Shown here piece by piece: positions 6,679 to 13,849 of a stretch of DNA of 14,670 nucleotides (the stretch's first letter is position 1; every line of letters begins with the position of its first letter). A program made the position numbers and the translations under genes. The DNA lies in NCBI GenBank assembly GCA_947483545.1, contig CANKNP010000097.1, positions 1-14,670 of the forward strand, given 5' to 3'. The notes beneath the pieces were generated by a model, which was not told the DNA's origin, made no database searches, and saw only the letters and a program-made list of their open reading frames with translations. Source of the DNA: Deltaproteobacteria bacterium. Lineage in GTDB: Bacteria > Myxococcota > UBA796 > SXON01.

Positions 6679-7425
6679 TCAGTTACCCGTGCCGATCGAC
6701 TGCCCGTAGACCACGTTCCGGTAGATCGTGGAGGCGCTCGCCGCAGGCCCGATCATCGAGCTCACACCCTGAAAAAACCGCTGGACGTTGGTGATGGTCT
6801 TCGGGGGCACGACGACGATGTCCCCACGTTGAAGGTAGACCATCTGGCTCATGTCGCCCCGGCGGTAGATCGCGTCCACGTCGATGGTGTAGAGCTTCGG
6901 GTTGTCGAGCCCGCCCCGGATCAAAAGCACGTTGCTGGTGTGCGCGTCCGGGCTGATGCCCCCGGTCCGCACGAGGGCCTCCATGATCGAGAGATCATTC
7001 GTGATCTGAAGGACCGCTGGGTTGGACACCTCCCCCAGGACGAGCACCTTCTGGTCTGTGACCGCCGTGATGTTCACGCTCACCTGCGCGTCCACGTAGT
7101 ACTTCGCGATCGCCTCCTGCAAGATCACCACGACGTCCTCGTAGGTCTTTCCCGCAAGCTGGAGGCGCCCGATCAGCGGGTACGTGATCGCGCCGTCCGG
7201 CGCGATGGTCACGTCCATCGTGAGATCGTCATGGCGCCAGACGGAGATCTTGAGCGAGTCGCCAGGGCCGAAGGTGAAGCGCTCCGCCGCCGGCATTCGG
7301 AGCTCCAGCCCCGCTTCACCCACGTTTTCCGGCAAGTTTTTCGGCGTACAACCGGCCGTGCTGGCCAGTGCGACGCAGGAGAGGAGGGCGAAGCACAACG
7401 AGCGAAACGACGGTACGGGCAGCAT
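6679..7425 (-). CDS. Wza-type polysaccharide export lipoprotein (short form)
   Basis: A signal peptide ends in lipobox STAGC (Cys26). A polysaccharide-export domain follows (about 50-120: FGPGDSLKISVW, APDGAITYPLIGRLQLAGKT), then an SLBB domain (about 126-178: VLVLGEVSNPAVLQI, RTGGISPDAHT) and a closing YLQRGDIVVVPPKT. Wza proteins make the periplasmic/outer-membrane conduit for exopolysaccharide. At 248 residues it is much shorter than E. coli Wza (379) and has only one SLBB; the last 40 residues hold at most a short helix, so it may lack the outer-membrane-spanning barrel. Short Wza proteins of this kind in Myxococcota work with a separate beta-barrel partner; none is in the window. The start ATG at 7425 has no clear Shine-Dalgarno. 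Upstream lies the divergent Wzc-like gene. Confidence 0.93.
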   Translation of the reverse strand: MLPVPSFRSLCFALLSCVALASTAGCTPKNLPENVGEAGLELRMPAAERFTFGPGDSLKISVWRHDDLTMDVTIAPDGAITYPLIGRLQLAGKTYEDVVVILQEAIAKYYVDAQVSVNITAVTDQKVLVLGEVSNPAVLQITNDLSIMEALVRTGGISPDAHTSNVLLIRGGLDNPKLYTIDVDAIYRRGDMSQMVYLQRGDIVVVPPKTITNVQRFFQGVSSMIGPAASASTIYRNVVYGQSIGTGN

Positions 7426-7479
7426 GGGAGCGGCAGGTAGCCGGCTTCTAGCCTCTTCGTCAACGATGTTCGGTAAGGC

Positions 7480-7509
7480 TTGCCACCGGCCCCCTGGCGC
7501 GGCTATACG
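7480..7509 (+). promoter_or_regulatory. Sigma-70-like promoter for the Wzc-like gene
   Basis: TTGCCA (7480-7485, five of six matches to the -35 consensus) and TATACG (7504-7509, four of six to the -10) are 18 bases apart. They sit about 48 bases before the ATG at 7558. This is the most convincing promoter in the 132-base divergent gap. The opposite strand has TTGACG (7463-7458) facing the Wza-like gene but no good -10 at the right distance. Confidence 0.5.
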
Positions 7510-7557
7510 GGCGGGCCTTCAAATCTGCTTTCCCCGACGTGTTGGAGGCGAGAGCCC

Positions 7558-9684
7558 ATGGAACTTCTCAAGATCTGGCATGCATTGCTCCGCCGAAAGT
7601 GGATCTTTGTGCAGGCCGTCGTCTTCTTCACCATCGGCGCCGCCGTGCTCGCGCTGGTCCTTCCCAAACACTACAAAGCTTCGACCAAGATCAGCGTCGT
7701 GGCTTCGGACTCGGCGCTCTCTATCCTGGGCGATCTCGATCTCGGCGAAATGGCGTCGTCGTTGAACGGCTCCAGCGAGGACATGGAGACGAAGATCTCC
7801 CTCGCGCAGATGCGCCCGATCCTGCAAGAGGTCGTGAACCGGCTGCAGATCCGCGACATGTACGGCAAGTTGATCTCGCCAGAAAAGCTGCTCGCTCCGG
7901 GCATCGACGGCACGATCCTGTCGATGCCGGTGATGAGTCTGGAACAGGCGCAGGGGACCGACATTCTGGTGGTCACCGGCGAGGCCAACACGCCTGAGCT
8001 GGCCGCGCTGGTGGCCGACACGACGGTGGAGGTGTTCTTGACTGCCTCCGTTGATGCAGCGAAAGCCGACACCCGCGACACCGTTGACTTCGTGAAAGAC
8101 CAACTGCGGCAGTTGGACGCCCAATTCGACGAGGACCTGTCGAAGCTGGCAGACGGGCAGCGTGATGAGTCGGTCATCGAGCTGGACTCCGAAACGAAGG
8201 CCGCGGTGGCCCGGGTCAACGAGATCATCGTCACCCTCAACACCACCGATGCCGAGATTCGCGACGTGACCGCCCAGCTCCGCGAGCGGGGCGAGCAGAA
8301 CCTCAAGGAGAGCCCGGAGCTGGTCTCTCCCCAGTCCACGGCCTCCAACGCCACGCTGAAGGCACTGCGGGAGAAGCTCACCGAGCTGCGGCTTGGCAAG
8401 AACGCCGAGCTCATGGACAAGACCGAGGAGCATCCGGACGTCATCGCCATGAAGCGGCAGATCGACGCGGTGATGACGGAGATCGCCGCCTCCCAGCGGG
8501 AGTCGCATGAGCTCGACCCATTGAGGGCGGCCCTGCAGGTGGATCTGGCCGGCTTGTACCAGCGGAAGATCGAGCTGCTCTCGACCCTCGAGCGCACGGT
8601 CCAAGAGGGCGCGGCGCTGCCCCAGAAGGCGCGGAAGCTCGCGAAGCTGCAGCTCGCGGTCTCGGCCACCCAGACCGTGTACGAGGCCCTGCTGGAGCAG
8701 CAGTACCAGATGGCGGTCGCCGAAGCGATGACGGTCTCTGACATGAAGCTCGTCGAATCTGCCAAGATGCCGGACAAGCCGGACTCACCGAAGCTCCTGG
8801 TGTTCATCATTCTGGGCGCCTTCGTCGGTGTGTGCGCTGGCGCGTCGCTTGTGTTCCTGCTTGAGTACGTGGACGATTCCGTGCGCACCCAGGACGACGT
8901 GAAGATCGTCTGGTCGCTCCCCGTGCTCGGCTACATTCCGAAATACAAGCTGAAGACCGGCAAATTCATCGACTCGGTTCCGCCGACGGACCCGCTGGCC
9001 GAGAGCTACAGGGCGGTGCGCTCCGGGATCGCCTTCGCTGGCGTGGACCAACAGATCAACGTGCTCGCCGTCACGTCGAGCGTGCCCAGCGAGGGCAAGA
9101 GTACCTTCTGCACCAACCTCGCGATCTGCCTGGCCGCAGATGGGAAGCGGGTCGTGGTGGTCGATTGTGACTTGCGCCGTCCGACCCAACACAAGACGTT
9201 CCCCACGCTCTCGAACAGCCAGGGGGTCTCGACTGTGCTCTCCGGGGCCACCTTGCTGGCGGACGCATTGCAGGACACCCCGGTGGCCAACTACTCCGTG
9301 CTGACCAGCGGGCCGCTCCCCTCGAACCCTGGCCGGCTGGTCGAGAGCCTGCGGCTGCGGTCGATGTTGGCCGAGCTGGCGCGCACCTACGACATGGTGA
9401 TCGTAGACGCGCCGCCGATGCTCGCCGTCTCCGACGCGATCGCGCTGGGCCGCGCGAGCAAGGGGTTGATCATGGTCATCGAGGCCGGAAAGACCACCCG
9501 GCGAATGCTCGGCGACGTGAAGATCCGCTTCGCGAGCGCCGGGATCGAGCCCATCGGCGCGGTGCTCAACAAGGTGGACCCTCGGTCGGGCAACTACGGC
9601 TATTACAAGAAGTACGCACAGCAGTACACGCAGCACGTCCCAGATCCCGAGCCGGCCCGCGTGGCGTCCGGGGAGGCGTCATGA
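7558..9684 (+). CDS. Wzc-type polysaccharide co-polymerase / BY tyrosine kinase
   Basis: This 708-residue inner-membrane protein has an N-terminal Wzz domain (first span about 15-36), a long periplasmic coiled-coil region (about 150-400), a second span (about 412-434), and a cytoplasmic bacterial tyrosine kinase domain. Kinase motifs are intact: Walker A SSVPSEGKST (507-516, Lys514), Walker A' VVVVDCDLRRP (532-542), Walker B MVIVDAPP (613-620). A C-terminal tyrosine cluster (Tyr680, 682, 683, 686, 690) is the usual autophosphorylation site. The family controls chain length and export of polysaccharide through cycles of phosphorylation. I chose ATG 7558 rather than the upstream in-frame start at 7480 because GGAGG lies nine bases before it, the protein then starts directly with the Wzz motif MELLKIW, and 7480 overlaps the promoter. 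The end overlaps the HEAT-repeat gene by four bases. Confidence 0.95.
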   Translation: MELLKIWHALLRRKWIFVQAVVFFTIGAAVLALVLPKHYKASTKISVVASDSALSILGDLDLGEMASSLNGSSEDMETKISLAQMRPILQEVVNRLQIRDMYGKLISPEKLLAPGIDGTILSMPVMSLEQAQGTDILVVTGEANTPELAALVADTTVEVFLTASVDAAKADTRDTVDFVKDQLRQLDAQFDEDLSKLADGQRDESVIELDSETKAAVARVNEIIVTLNTTDAEIRDVTAQLRERGEQNLKESPELVSPQSTASNATLKALREKLTELRLGKNAELMDKTEEHPDVIAMKRQIDAVMTEIAASQRESHELDPLRAALQVDLAGLYQRKIELLSTLERTVQEGAALPQKARKLAKLQLAVSATQTVYEALLEQQYQMAVAEAMTVSDMKLVESAKMPDKPDSPKLLVFIILGAFVGVCAGASLVFLLEYVDDSVRTQDDVKIVWSLPVLGYIPKYKLKTGKFIDSVPPTDPLAESYRAVRSGIAFAGVDQQINVLAVTSSVPSEGKSTFCTNLAICLAADGKRVVVVDCDLRRPTQHKTFPTLSNSQGVSTVLSGATLLADALQDTPVANYSVLTSGPLPSNPGRLVESLRLRSMLAELARTYDMVIVDAPPMLAVSDAIALGRASKGLIMVIEAGKTTRRMLGDVKIRFASAGIEPIGAVLNKVDPRSGNYGYYKKYAQQYTQHVPDPEPARVASGEAS

Positions 9685-10223
9685 GAATCCCGTTGACCCT
9701 GGCCGTGCTCCTGATCGGCTGCTCCCCCGCCGCGGCGGACATCGCCAAGGCGATCTCCTCCGAAAACCCGGTCATGCGAGAGGACGGCGCCAAGATCGCG
9801 CAGAATTACGCCGATCCGCTGGTGTGGGATGCATTGATCAAAACGCTAAAGGACAACTCCCAGAAGACCAAGCTGAACGCCATCGAGTCGCTCGCCTACA
9901 CCGAAGCGACGCTGGCCGGCCCCGCGCTGATCGACGTGCTGCAGACGGACGCGGACCCGTTGGTGCAGCGTGCCGCTGCGGACGCACTGGGCAGGCTCTG
10001 CATCGAAGAAGCCGTGCCTGCGCTGACCACATACGTCGGCTCGTTTGAGCCGAACGACCTGAATCAGCTCACGGGCATCTGGGCGCTCGGCAACATCGGC
10101 GCGCAGGGACTCCCAGCCGATCAGAAGGCGCTGGTGCTGGCCACCCTGGTGCAGAAGCGGGAGACGACCACGGACCGCTACGTGCTCTACAACGCGAACT
10201 ACGCGCTGCGAACGCTGAAGTAG
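9681..10223 (+). CDS. HEAT-repeat lipoprotein coupled to Wzc
   Basis: A 13-residue signal with lipobox LIGC (Cys14) is followed by about four helical HEAT-like repeats (about residues 28-60, 62-92, 94-125, 128-175), shown by D-x-x-V-x-x-A-(A/D)-x-x-LG patterns such as DPLVQRAAADALGRL. HEAT repeats bind other proteins; no catalytic motif is seen. A non-lipidated reading (cleavage at AAA before Asp20) is possible. The ATG at 9681 overlaps the Wzc stop (ATGA) with GGGGAGG before it, so synthesis is very likely coupled to the kinase. That makes a role in exopolysaccharide export or its regulation at the envelope likely, but this is inferred from position. The gene is followed by a strong hairpin. 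Confidence 0.8.
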   Translation: MRIPLTLAVLLIGCSPAAADIAKAISSENPVMREDGAKIAQNYADPLVWDALIKTLKDNSQKTKLNAIESLAYTEATLAGPALIDVLQTDADPLVQRAAADALGRLCIEEAVPALTTYVGSFEPNDLNQLTGIWALGNIGAQGLPADQKALVLATLVQKRETTTDRYVLYNANYALRTLK

Positions 10224-10235
10224 GGCCAAGGCTAC

Positions 10236-10262
10236 GGGGCGTGGGGGGCGCTGCCCCCCACA
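10236..10262. terminator. Bidirectional GC hairpin between convergent genes (dispersed repeat copy 2)
   Basis: GTGGGGGGC (10241-10249) and GCCCCCCAC (10253-10261) form a perfect 9-bp stem with a 3-base loop, 17 bases after the HEAT gene stop and just before the end of the convergent M24 gene. The position fits a two-way terminator. The reverse complement closely matches the element at 4577-4605, so it may belong to a dispersed palindrome family. Confidence 0.65.
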
Positions 10263-10264
10263 AA

Positions 10265-11059
10265 TTACGGCAGCGTCCCGACCTCGTCGAGCCCGCCCCG
10301 TCCCAAGACACCCTTCTGGTCGCCGTCCACGTAGATGAGCTCCTCAAAGCTCGCTCGATGGCCGTTGTCATCGAGCTCCGGCCGGAGGGCGTACATCCCG
10401 CTCAGGCGCGTCGGGTTCAGGCGGTGCATCTGGTTGCGCCGCAGCCTGGTCGCTGCGTGCGCGCTGCGGGGGAACCCCAGCACCAACCAGCCCTCCTTCA
10501 TGAGCACCTGGTGGCCAACGCTCTGGATATTTGCGAGGGTCATGCGGTGGTTCACGGCCCAGGCCTGGGCGAAGATCGCGATCTCCCCGCTGGTCTTCCA
10601 GCGAGAGGCATAGCCGCAGCTGGCCTTCACGCAGTCCCTCGCGACGCTCAAAACGGCCGGTTCACCGTCGTACGCAGGCGCGAAGGTCACCGTGGTCCCG
10701 AAGTCGCCGTAGGCGCTGCCATCGCTCGGCCCAAGGTCGATGGAGACGAGATCCCCGGGCTTCAAGGTCCGCTCTGCAGAGGCGCGCTTGATCAGTGACC
10801 CGGGGCCGAACGGGCGGACGCGGACCTCCGGGGGGTGGTACCAGCCCGTGAAGCCGTGGTCTGCGAGCCGCGTCTCCGCCAACTCAAAAATGTCGCGTTC
10901 GCTCTGTCCCGCCTCAAGCCGGGAGACCACATCCGCCATCATCGCGATGCTCCGACGTTGGGCATCGTCAAACGGGCGGAAGGCTTCGGGGAGGCTCACA
11001 TTCGCTCTGGAAGACTGCCAGCTTAGCACGCCGGCCCCGGCGGGATTGCAGGCGGGCAT
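10265..11059 (-). CDS. M24-fold metallopeptidase (aminopeptidase P / MetAP type)
   Basis: The pita-bread fold of M24 enzymes is recognisable, and all five expected metal ligands can be placed: Asp108 (VSIDLGP), Asp119 (YGDFGTT, 11 residues on as in methionine aminopeptidase), His183 (SVGHQV), Glu228 (LRPEL) and Glu239 or Glu240 (FEELIYVDGD). Such enzymes remove N-terminal residues from peptides or cleave Xaa-Pro bonds; the substrate cannot be told. There is no signal peptide, so it is probably cytosolic. Only one domain is present, unlike classical aminopeptidase P with its N-terminal extension. The start is uncertain: ATG 11059 has an AGGCGG just upstream, but the first 20 residues look unconserved, and GTG 10999 would give 244 residues. 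It is divergent from the acyltransferase gene. Confidence 0.85.
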   Translation of the reverse strand: MPACNPAGAGVLSWQSSRANVSLPEAFRPFDDAQRRSIAMMADVVSRLEAGQSERDIFELAETRLADHGFTGWYHPPEVRVRPFGPGSLIKRASAERTLKPGDLVSIDLGPSDGSAYGDFGTTVTFAPAYDGEPAVLSVARDCVKASCGYASRWKTSGEIAIFAQAWAVNHRMTLANIQSVGHQVLMKEGWLVLGFPRSAHAATRLRRNQMHRLNPTRLSGMYALRPELDDNGHRASFEELIYVDGDQKGVLGRGGLDEVGTLP

Positions 11060-11070
11060 ACGCCGCCTGC
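11048..11070. promoter_or_regulatory. Inverted repeat in divergent start region
   Basis: GCAGGCGG (11048-11055) and CCGCCTGC (11063-11070) form a perfect 8-bp inverted repeat with a 7-base spacer, between the divergent M24 and acyltransferase genes. The position suits an operator for both, but it would overlap the M24 gene if that starts at 11059. The function is a guess. Confidence 0.3.
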
Positions 11071-11088
11071 GGGATAGAGCCGCGGCCG

Positions 11089-11946
11089 ATGCTCTCCGCC
11101 CCCTCGAAGCCCACTGTCGTCCGCTCGTTCATGCTGTGGCTCTTCGACGTGCCGCACGGAGAGCCCTACGTGATGACGACCGTGGATATCCGCTGGGAGC
11201 GGGTACTTGCCTGGATAGAAGTACAGAATGCGCTGGGCGGCGCCCGCATCACCACCCAGCATGTGTTCGCGTCTGCGGTCGGGCGCCTGTTCCGTGAATT
11301 CCCGGTCATCAACGCGCGCATCTTCGCGAACCAGATCCACGCGTTGCCCACTGTGGACATCGTGATGCCCGTCAACCTGCTCGGAACGGGCGTGGATCGG
11401 GAGCTCTCCATGGTGGTGTTGCGGGGCGCGGACGAGATGAACCCCCGAAAGGTCGCCGAGAATCTCCGCCCACAGGTCAAGCAGGAGCGCGAGGGCAAGA
11501 CCGAGAACCGGTTCCTGCGATCCATGGTGCAGTTCGGCAATACCAGCCCGAGGGTGCTCGAATTTGCGTTGTCGCAGCTCGCCCGCGTGGCCCACGACCC
11601 ACGCGGCGCGGCGCTGCTGGCCCGGTCGATGCCGGTCTCGACGGTGGTGACCAACGTGGGCGCCGCGCTGGCGGAGTCGCCCGGCCTCCGGTTCCGCGCC
11701 GTTGCCTTCTCCCCGCCTTCGAAGCTCATTCACATCGGCTCTGTGTTTGGCCTGGGGCCCTTGGAGCGGGCGCCGGTTGTGGAGCGGGGGCCCGACGGGG
11801 CCGAGCGCATCGTCATCGGCACGGTGCTGCCGATCGGCTTCATGTTCGACCACCGGCTCGTGGACGGCGTCATGGGCGGCCGGATCCTCAGCCGGCTGAA
11901 CGAGCTCCTGCAGGACCCCGCCGCCACCTGGGGCGAAGCGTGCTGA
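11089..11946 (+). CDS. Stand-alone E2-type (2-oxoacid dehydrogenase) acyltransferase domain
   Basis: The protein has the catalytic fold shared by dihydrolipoyl acyltransferases (E2) and chloramphenicol acetyltransferase: an N-terminal ITTQHVFASAVGRLFREFP segment (about 54-72), a central TVVTNVGA strand, and the active-site motif FDHRLVDGVMGG (253-264) with His255 and Asp259, ending in a typical LSRLNELLQDP helix. At 285 residues it is only the catalytic domain; the lipoyl and E1/E3-binding domains of true E2 subunits are absent, and no E1 or E3 gene is nearby. It therefore probably moves an acyl group from CoA or another carrier to an unknown acceptor and is not part of a dehydrogenase complex. 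The start ATG at 11089 has no clear Shine-Dalgarno. The 3' end overlaps the radical-SAM-like gene, suggesting joint function. Confidence 0.85.
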   Translation: MLSAPSKPTVVRSFMLWLFDVPHGEPYVMTTVDIRWERVLAWIEVQNALGGARITTQHVFASAVGRLFREFPVINARIFANQIHALPTVDIVMPVNLLGTGVDRELSMVVLRGADEMNPRKVAENLRPQVKQEREGKTENRFLRSMVQFGNTSPRVLEFALSQLARVAHDPRGAALLARSMPVSTVVTNVGAALAESPGLRFRAVAFSPPSKLIHIGSVFGLGPLERAPVVERGPDGAERIVIGTVLPIGFMFDHRLVDGVMGGRILSRLNELLQDPAATWGEAC

Positions 11947-12821
11947 GCTGGACCGGCGCAGGGGCTGTCGAACGCCCCCTCGTCGTCCAGATCCGCGTCC
12001 AGCGCAGCTACCCGGGGCGGGTTCGGGCCGGCGCCCCCGTTCCCACCCGGTCGATGACCACAGACGAGGTCCTTCAAAACCTCCGCTACTTCACCGCCAC
12101 CAGCCCCCGCGGGGCGCCAAGCACCGCGCTCGTGCTCTCCGGCGTGGGCGTTGCGAGCCGGGACGACCTGCCTGATCTGTTGAGCGCCGCGCGCACGCTG
12201 GGGATCCAGCGCATCACCCTGCACACAGGTGTCGAGGATCTCGACGCCTTCCGCACCGCTGCGCTCGGCGGCATCGACCTCGTCACGCTCCCACTGCAGC
12301 CCGGCGAGAGCGGGCCTTCGCTGAGCACAGCCGCGGAGGCGCTCGCCGCCTGCGCTGCCGCCGGCCTCGCCGCAAGCTCGAACACCGTGCTTGACGCCGC
12401 CTCCCTCCCGCTCCTGCCCGCCGTCGCCCGCGCCGCGCTCGCCGCCCGGGTGACCGGCCACACCTTCACCTTCCCCTTCCCGGTGGACGGGGGCGCGCCC
12501 GCCGAGCTCCCACCTGCACCCCGGGCTGTGGCCGCCCTGGCCCCCGCCGTCGCGATCCTACGCACGGGCGGCATCCCCTGCGCGATCAAAGGACTGCCCG
12601 CCTGTTACCTCGGAGATCTCGCCGTGGACCTGCGGCGCAGCGGGAACCGCTGGTACGTGGACGCCGACCGTCAGCTTCAGCGCGCGCTGCTCTTCTTCCC
12701 CGATGTGGTCGCGTTCCACAAGGCCGAGGTCTGCCGCTTCTGCGCCCGGGATTCGACCTGCGATGGGTTCTTTGCGAGCTATCTGAGGCGGCCGGGGTTT
12801 CCGGCGTTGCGGGCGCTGTAG
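11940..12821 (+). CDS. Radical-SAM-like protein lacking the SAM-cluster cysteines
   Basis: The layout follows radical SAM/SPASM proteins. A first strand (PLVVQIRVQRS, 13-23) leads to where C-x3-C-x2-C should be, but those places read Tyr24, Val28 and Gly31 (RSYPGRVRAG). Next comes SGVGVASRDDLPDLL (67-81), a degenerate GGEP strand-helix, then GIQRITLHTG and (beta/alpha) strands. The C-terminus keeps Cys214 and Cys222 (CAIKGLPAC) and C-x2-C-x5-C (Cys265, 268, 274), like a SPASM or twitch auxiliary iron-sulfur site, before a DGFFASYLRR tail. Without the first cluster it should not do radical SAM chemistry; it may bind a peptide or metal, or be a relic. The start is GTG at 11940 (GGGGCGA before it), overlapping the acyltransferase stop. 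The fold assignment is by eye; confidence that it is a coding gene is higher than in its function. Confidence 0.72.
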   Translation: MLSWTGAGAVERPLVVQIRVQRSYPGRVRAGAPVPTRSMTTDEVLQNLRYFTATSPRGAPSTALVLSGVGVASRDDLPDLLSAARTLGIQRITLHTGVEDLDAFRTAALGGIDLVTLPLQPGESGPSLSTAAEALAACAAAGLAASSNTVLDAASLPLLPAVARAALAARVTGHTFTFPFPVDGGAPAELPPAPRAVAALAPAVAILRTGGIPCAIKGLPACYLGDLAVDLRRSGNRWYVDADRQLQRALLFFPDVVAFHKAEVCRFCARDSTCDGFFASYLRRPGFPALRAL

Positions 12822-12835
12822 GGGATAGAACGCCC

Positions 12836-13687
12836 GTGCCCCCCAGCTTCACCCCCCACCTCCGCCCTGAGCCCGGCAAGCGCTCCCTCGCCAAGGTCCC
12901 CTTCGTCGAGATCTTCGGGGGTCGGGTCCAGGGCGTGGTGTCCAGCGGCTCCGACATCATGCGGGTGTAGGTCTCCTGGTTCGAGGGAAAGACCGGGGAT
13001 TTTTACTGTTCGACGAACAACAATCGCCCGTGCGGTGGGCTTGGCGGCAGTCCGTGCAAGCACGCCATGGGCTGCTCCCGGAGTCAGGTCACGCTCGCCC
13101 TGGAGCAGGCCGCCGTCCTGGCGGTGGACCCCGAGAAGCTCGGCCTGCTCTGGGCGGCCGAGTGGTTGACGCAGCGCCGGGACGAAGAGGCGCTGCGCCA
13201 GTCCTTCCGCGACGTGCTGACCCACCCGCTGGGTCGCGCGGCGTATCCTCGGTATCTGAGCGGGTTTCTGCAGGCGTTGGGGTTCGCTCCCCGTCTGGCG
13301 CCCCTGGGGGTCGAGCTGCTCGGGCGAGCGTTCGAATCCCTCCCCGATCACGTTCTCCTGCCGTGGATTCCGGGGCTACTGAGCGCCTTGGAAGCCCGGA
13401 AGTCCGACGTTCTCCCCGGCCTGTTCCGCGAGGCGCTCGGTCAACTCCCGCGCTCGGCGAACGAGCTGGCGGGGTGGGTGGCGCCCTGGGAGGCGGTTCG
13501 GGTGGAGATCGCCGAGACCCCGGGGGATCTGTCCGGCGCGTGTGGGATCCTGCGTGCGTTTCCGGCCGCGACAGAGGCGTGGGCGGGGGTGTTGGGGATC
13601 CCAACGGCCTGGGCTGCGGAGAGGCCTTCACCGCTGCCCAGATCAGACGCGGGGCTGCCGGCGAAAACTGATCCACCGGGAACCTGA
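12836..13687 (+). pseudogene. SWIM-like zinc-finger protein gene with in-frame TAG
   Basis: Reading from GTG 12836 gives one continuous protein of about 283 residues, broken only by TAG at codon 45 (12968-12970). Before the stop is VEIFGGRVQGVVSSGSDIMRV; after it the same frame continues VSWFEGKTGDFY and C-x7-C-x7-C-K-H (Cys codons 13007, 13031, 13055), a SWIM-like zinc motif preceded by the usual GS..Y/R-V strand. The zinc motif and the strand before it are split by the stop, so the gene is probably inactivated by a single substitution (TAC or TAT to TAG), unless the base is a sequencing error or the stop is read through. After the TAG no start codon occurs until ATG 13067, so the surviving open frame 13067-13687 (206 residues) lacks the zinc site. 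That part is helical and Leu/Ala-rich, and I do not recognise it. The gene starts 14 bases after the radical-SAM-like gene. Confidence 0.7.
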
Positions 13688-13731
13688 ACTGCTGACGCCG
13701 CCGCCCTGCTCGCAGGGACCGCCGTGTCCCT

Positions 13732-13748
13732 CCCCGGCTTGGCCGGGG
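13732..13748. terminator. Hairpin downstream of the SWIM-like gene
   Basis: CCCCGGC (13732-13738) and GCCGGGG (13742-13748) form a perfect 7-bp stem with a 3-base loop, 45 bases after the stop at 13685-13687. It is a terminator-like structure without a T-run. It separates the SWIM-like gene from the right-end zinc-ribbon gene. The remainder of the 162-base gap shows no gene. Confidence 0.4.
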
Positions 13749-13849
13749 GCCGGAGCCGAGGTCACCGTCGGAGGCGTACGGGATCGAAGCCAAGCGAGGG
13801 ATGAGGACTGGTTCGTCTCGTGGTCCAGTGATCGCTCCATGAGGAGCCG

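Noticed and set aside
5404..7440. 678-codon open frame on the plus strand
   Set aside because: It lies exactly antisense to the sugar-transferase and Wza genes, which have clear domains, and its translation is Arg/Asp/His-rich low-complexity typical of high-GC shadow frames.
7480..7557. Upstream in-frame start for the Wzc-like gene
   Set aside because: The extra 26 residues are not family-like, the start overlaps the -35 element, and the ATG at 7558 has a good ribosome site.
7519..8888. Two long minus-strand open frames (405 and 361 codons)
   Set aside because: Both are antisense to the Wzc-like gene; their Ser/Arg- or Leu/His-rich sequence shows no domain.
12968..12970. TAG as a recoded amino acid such as pyrrolysine
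   Set aside because: No pyrrolysine genes are visible and a single nonsense substitution is simpler; kept only as a remote option in the finding.
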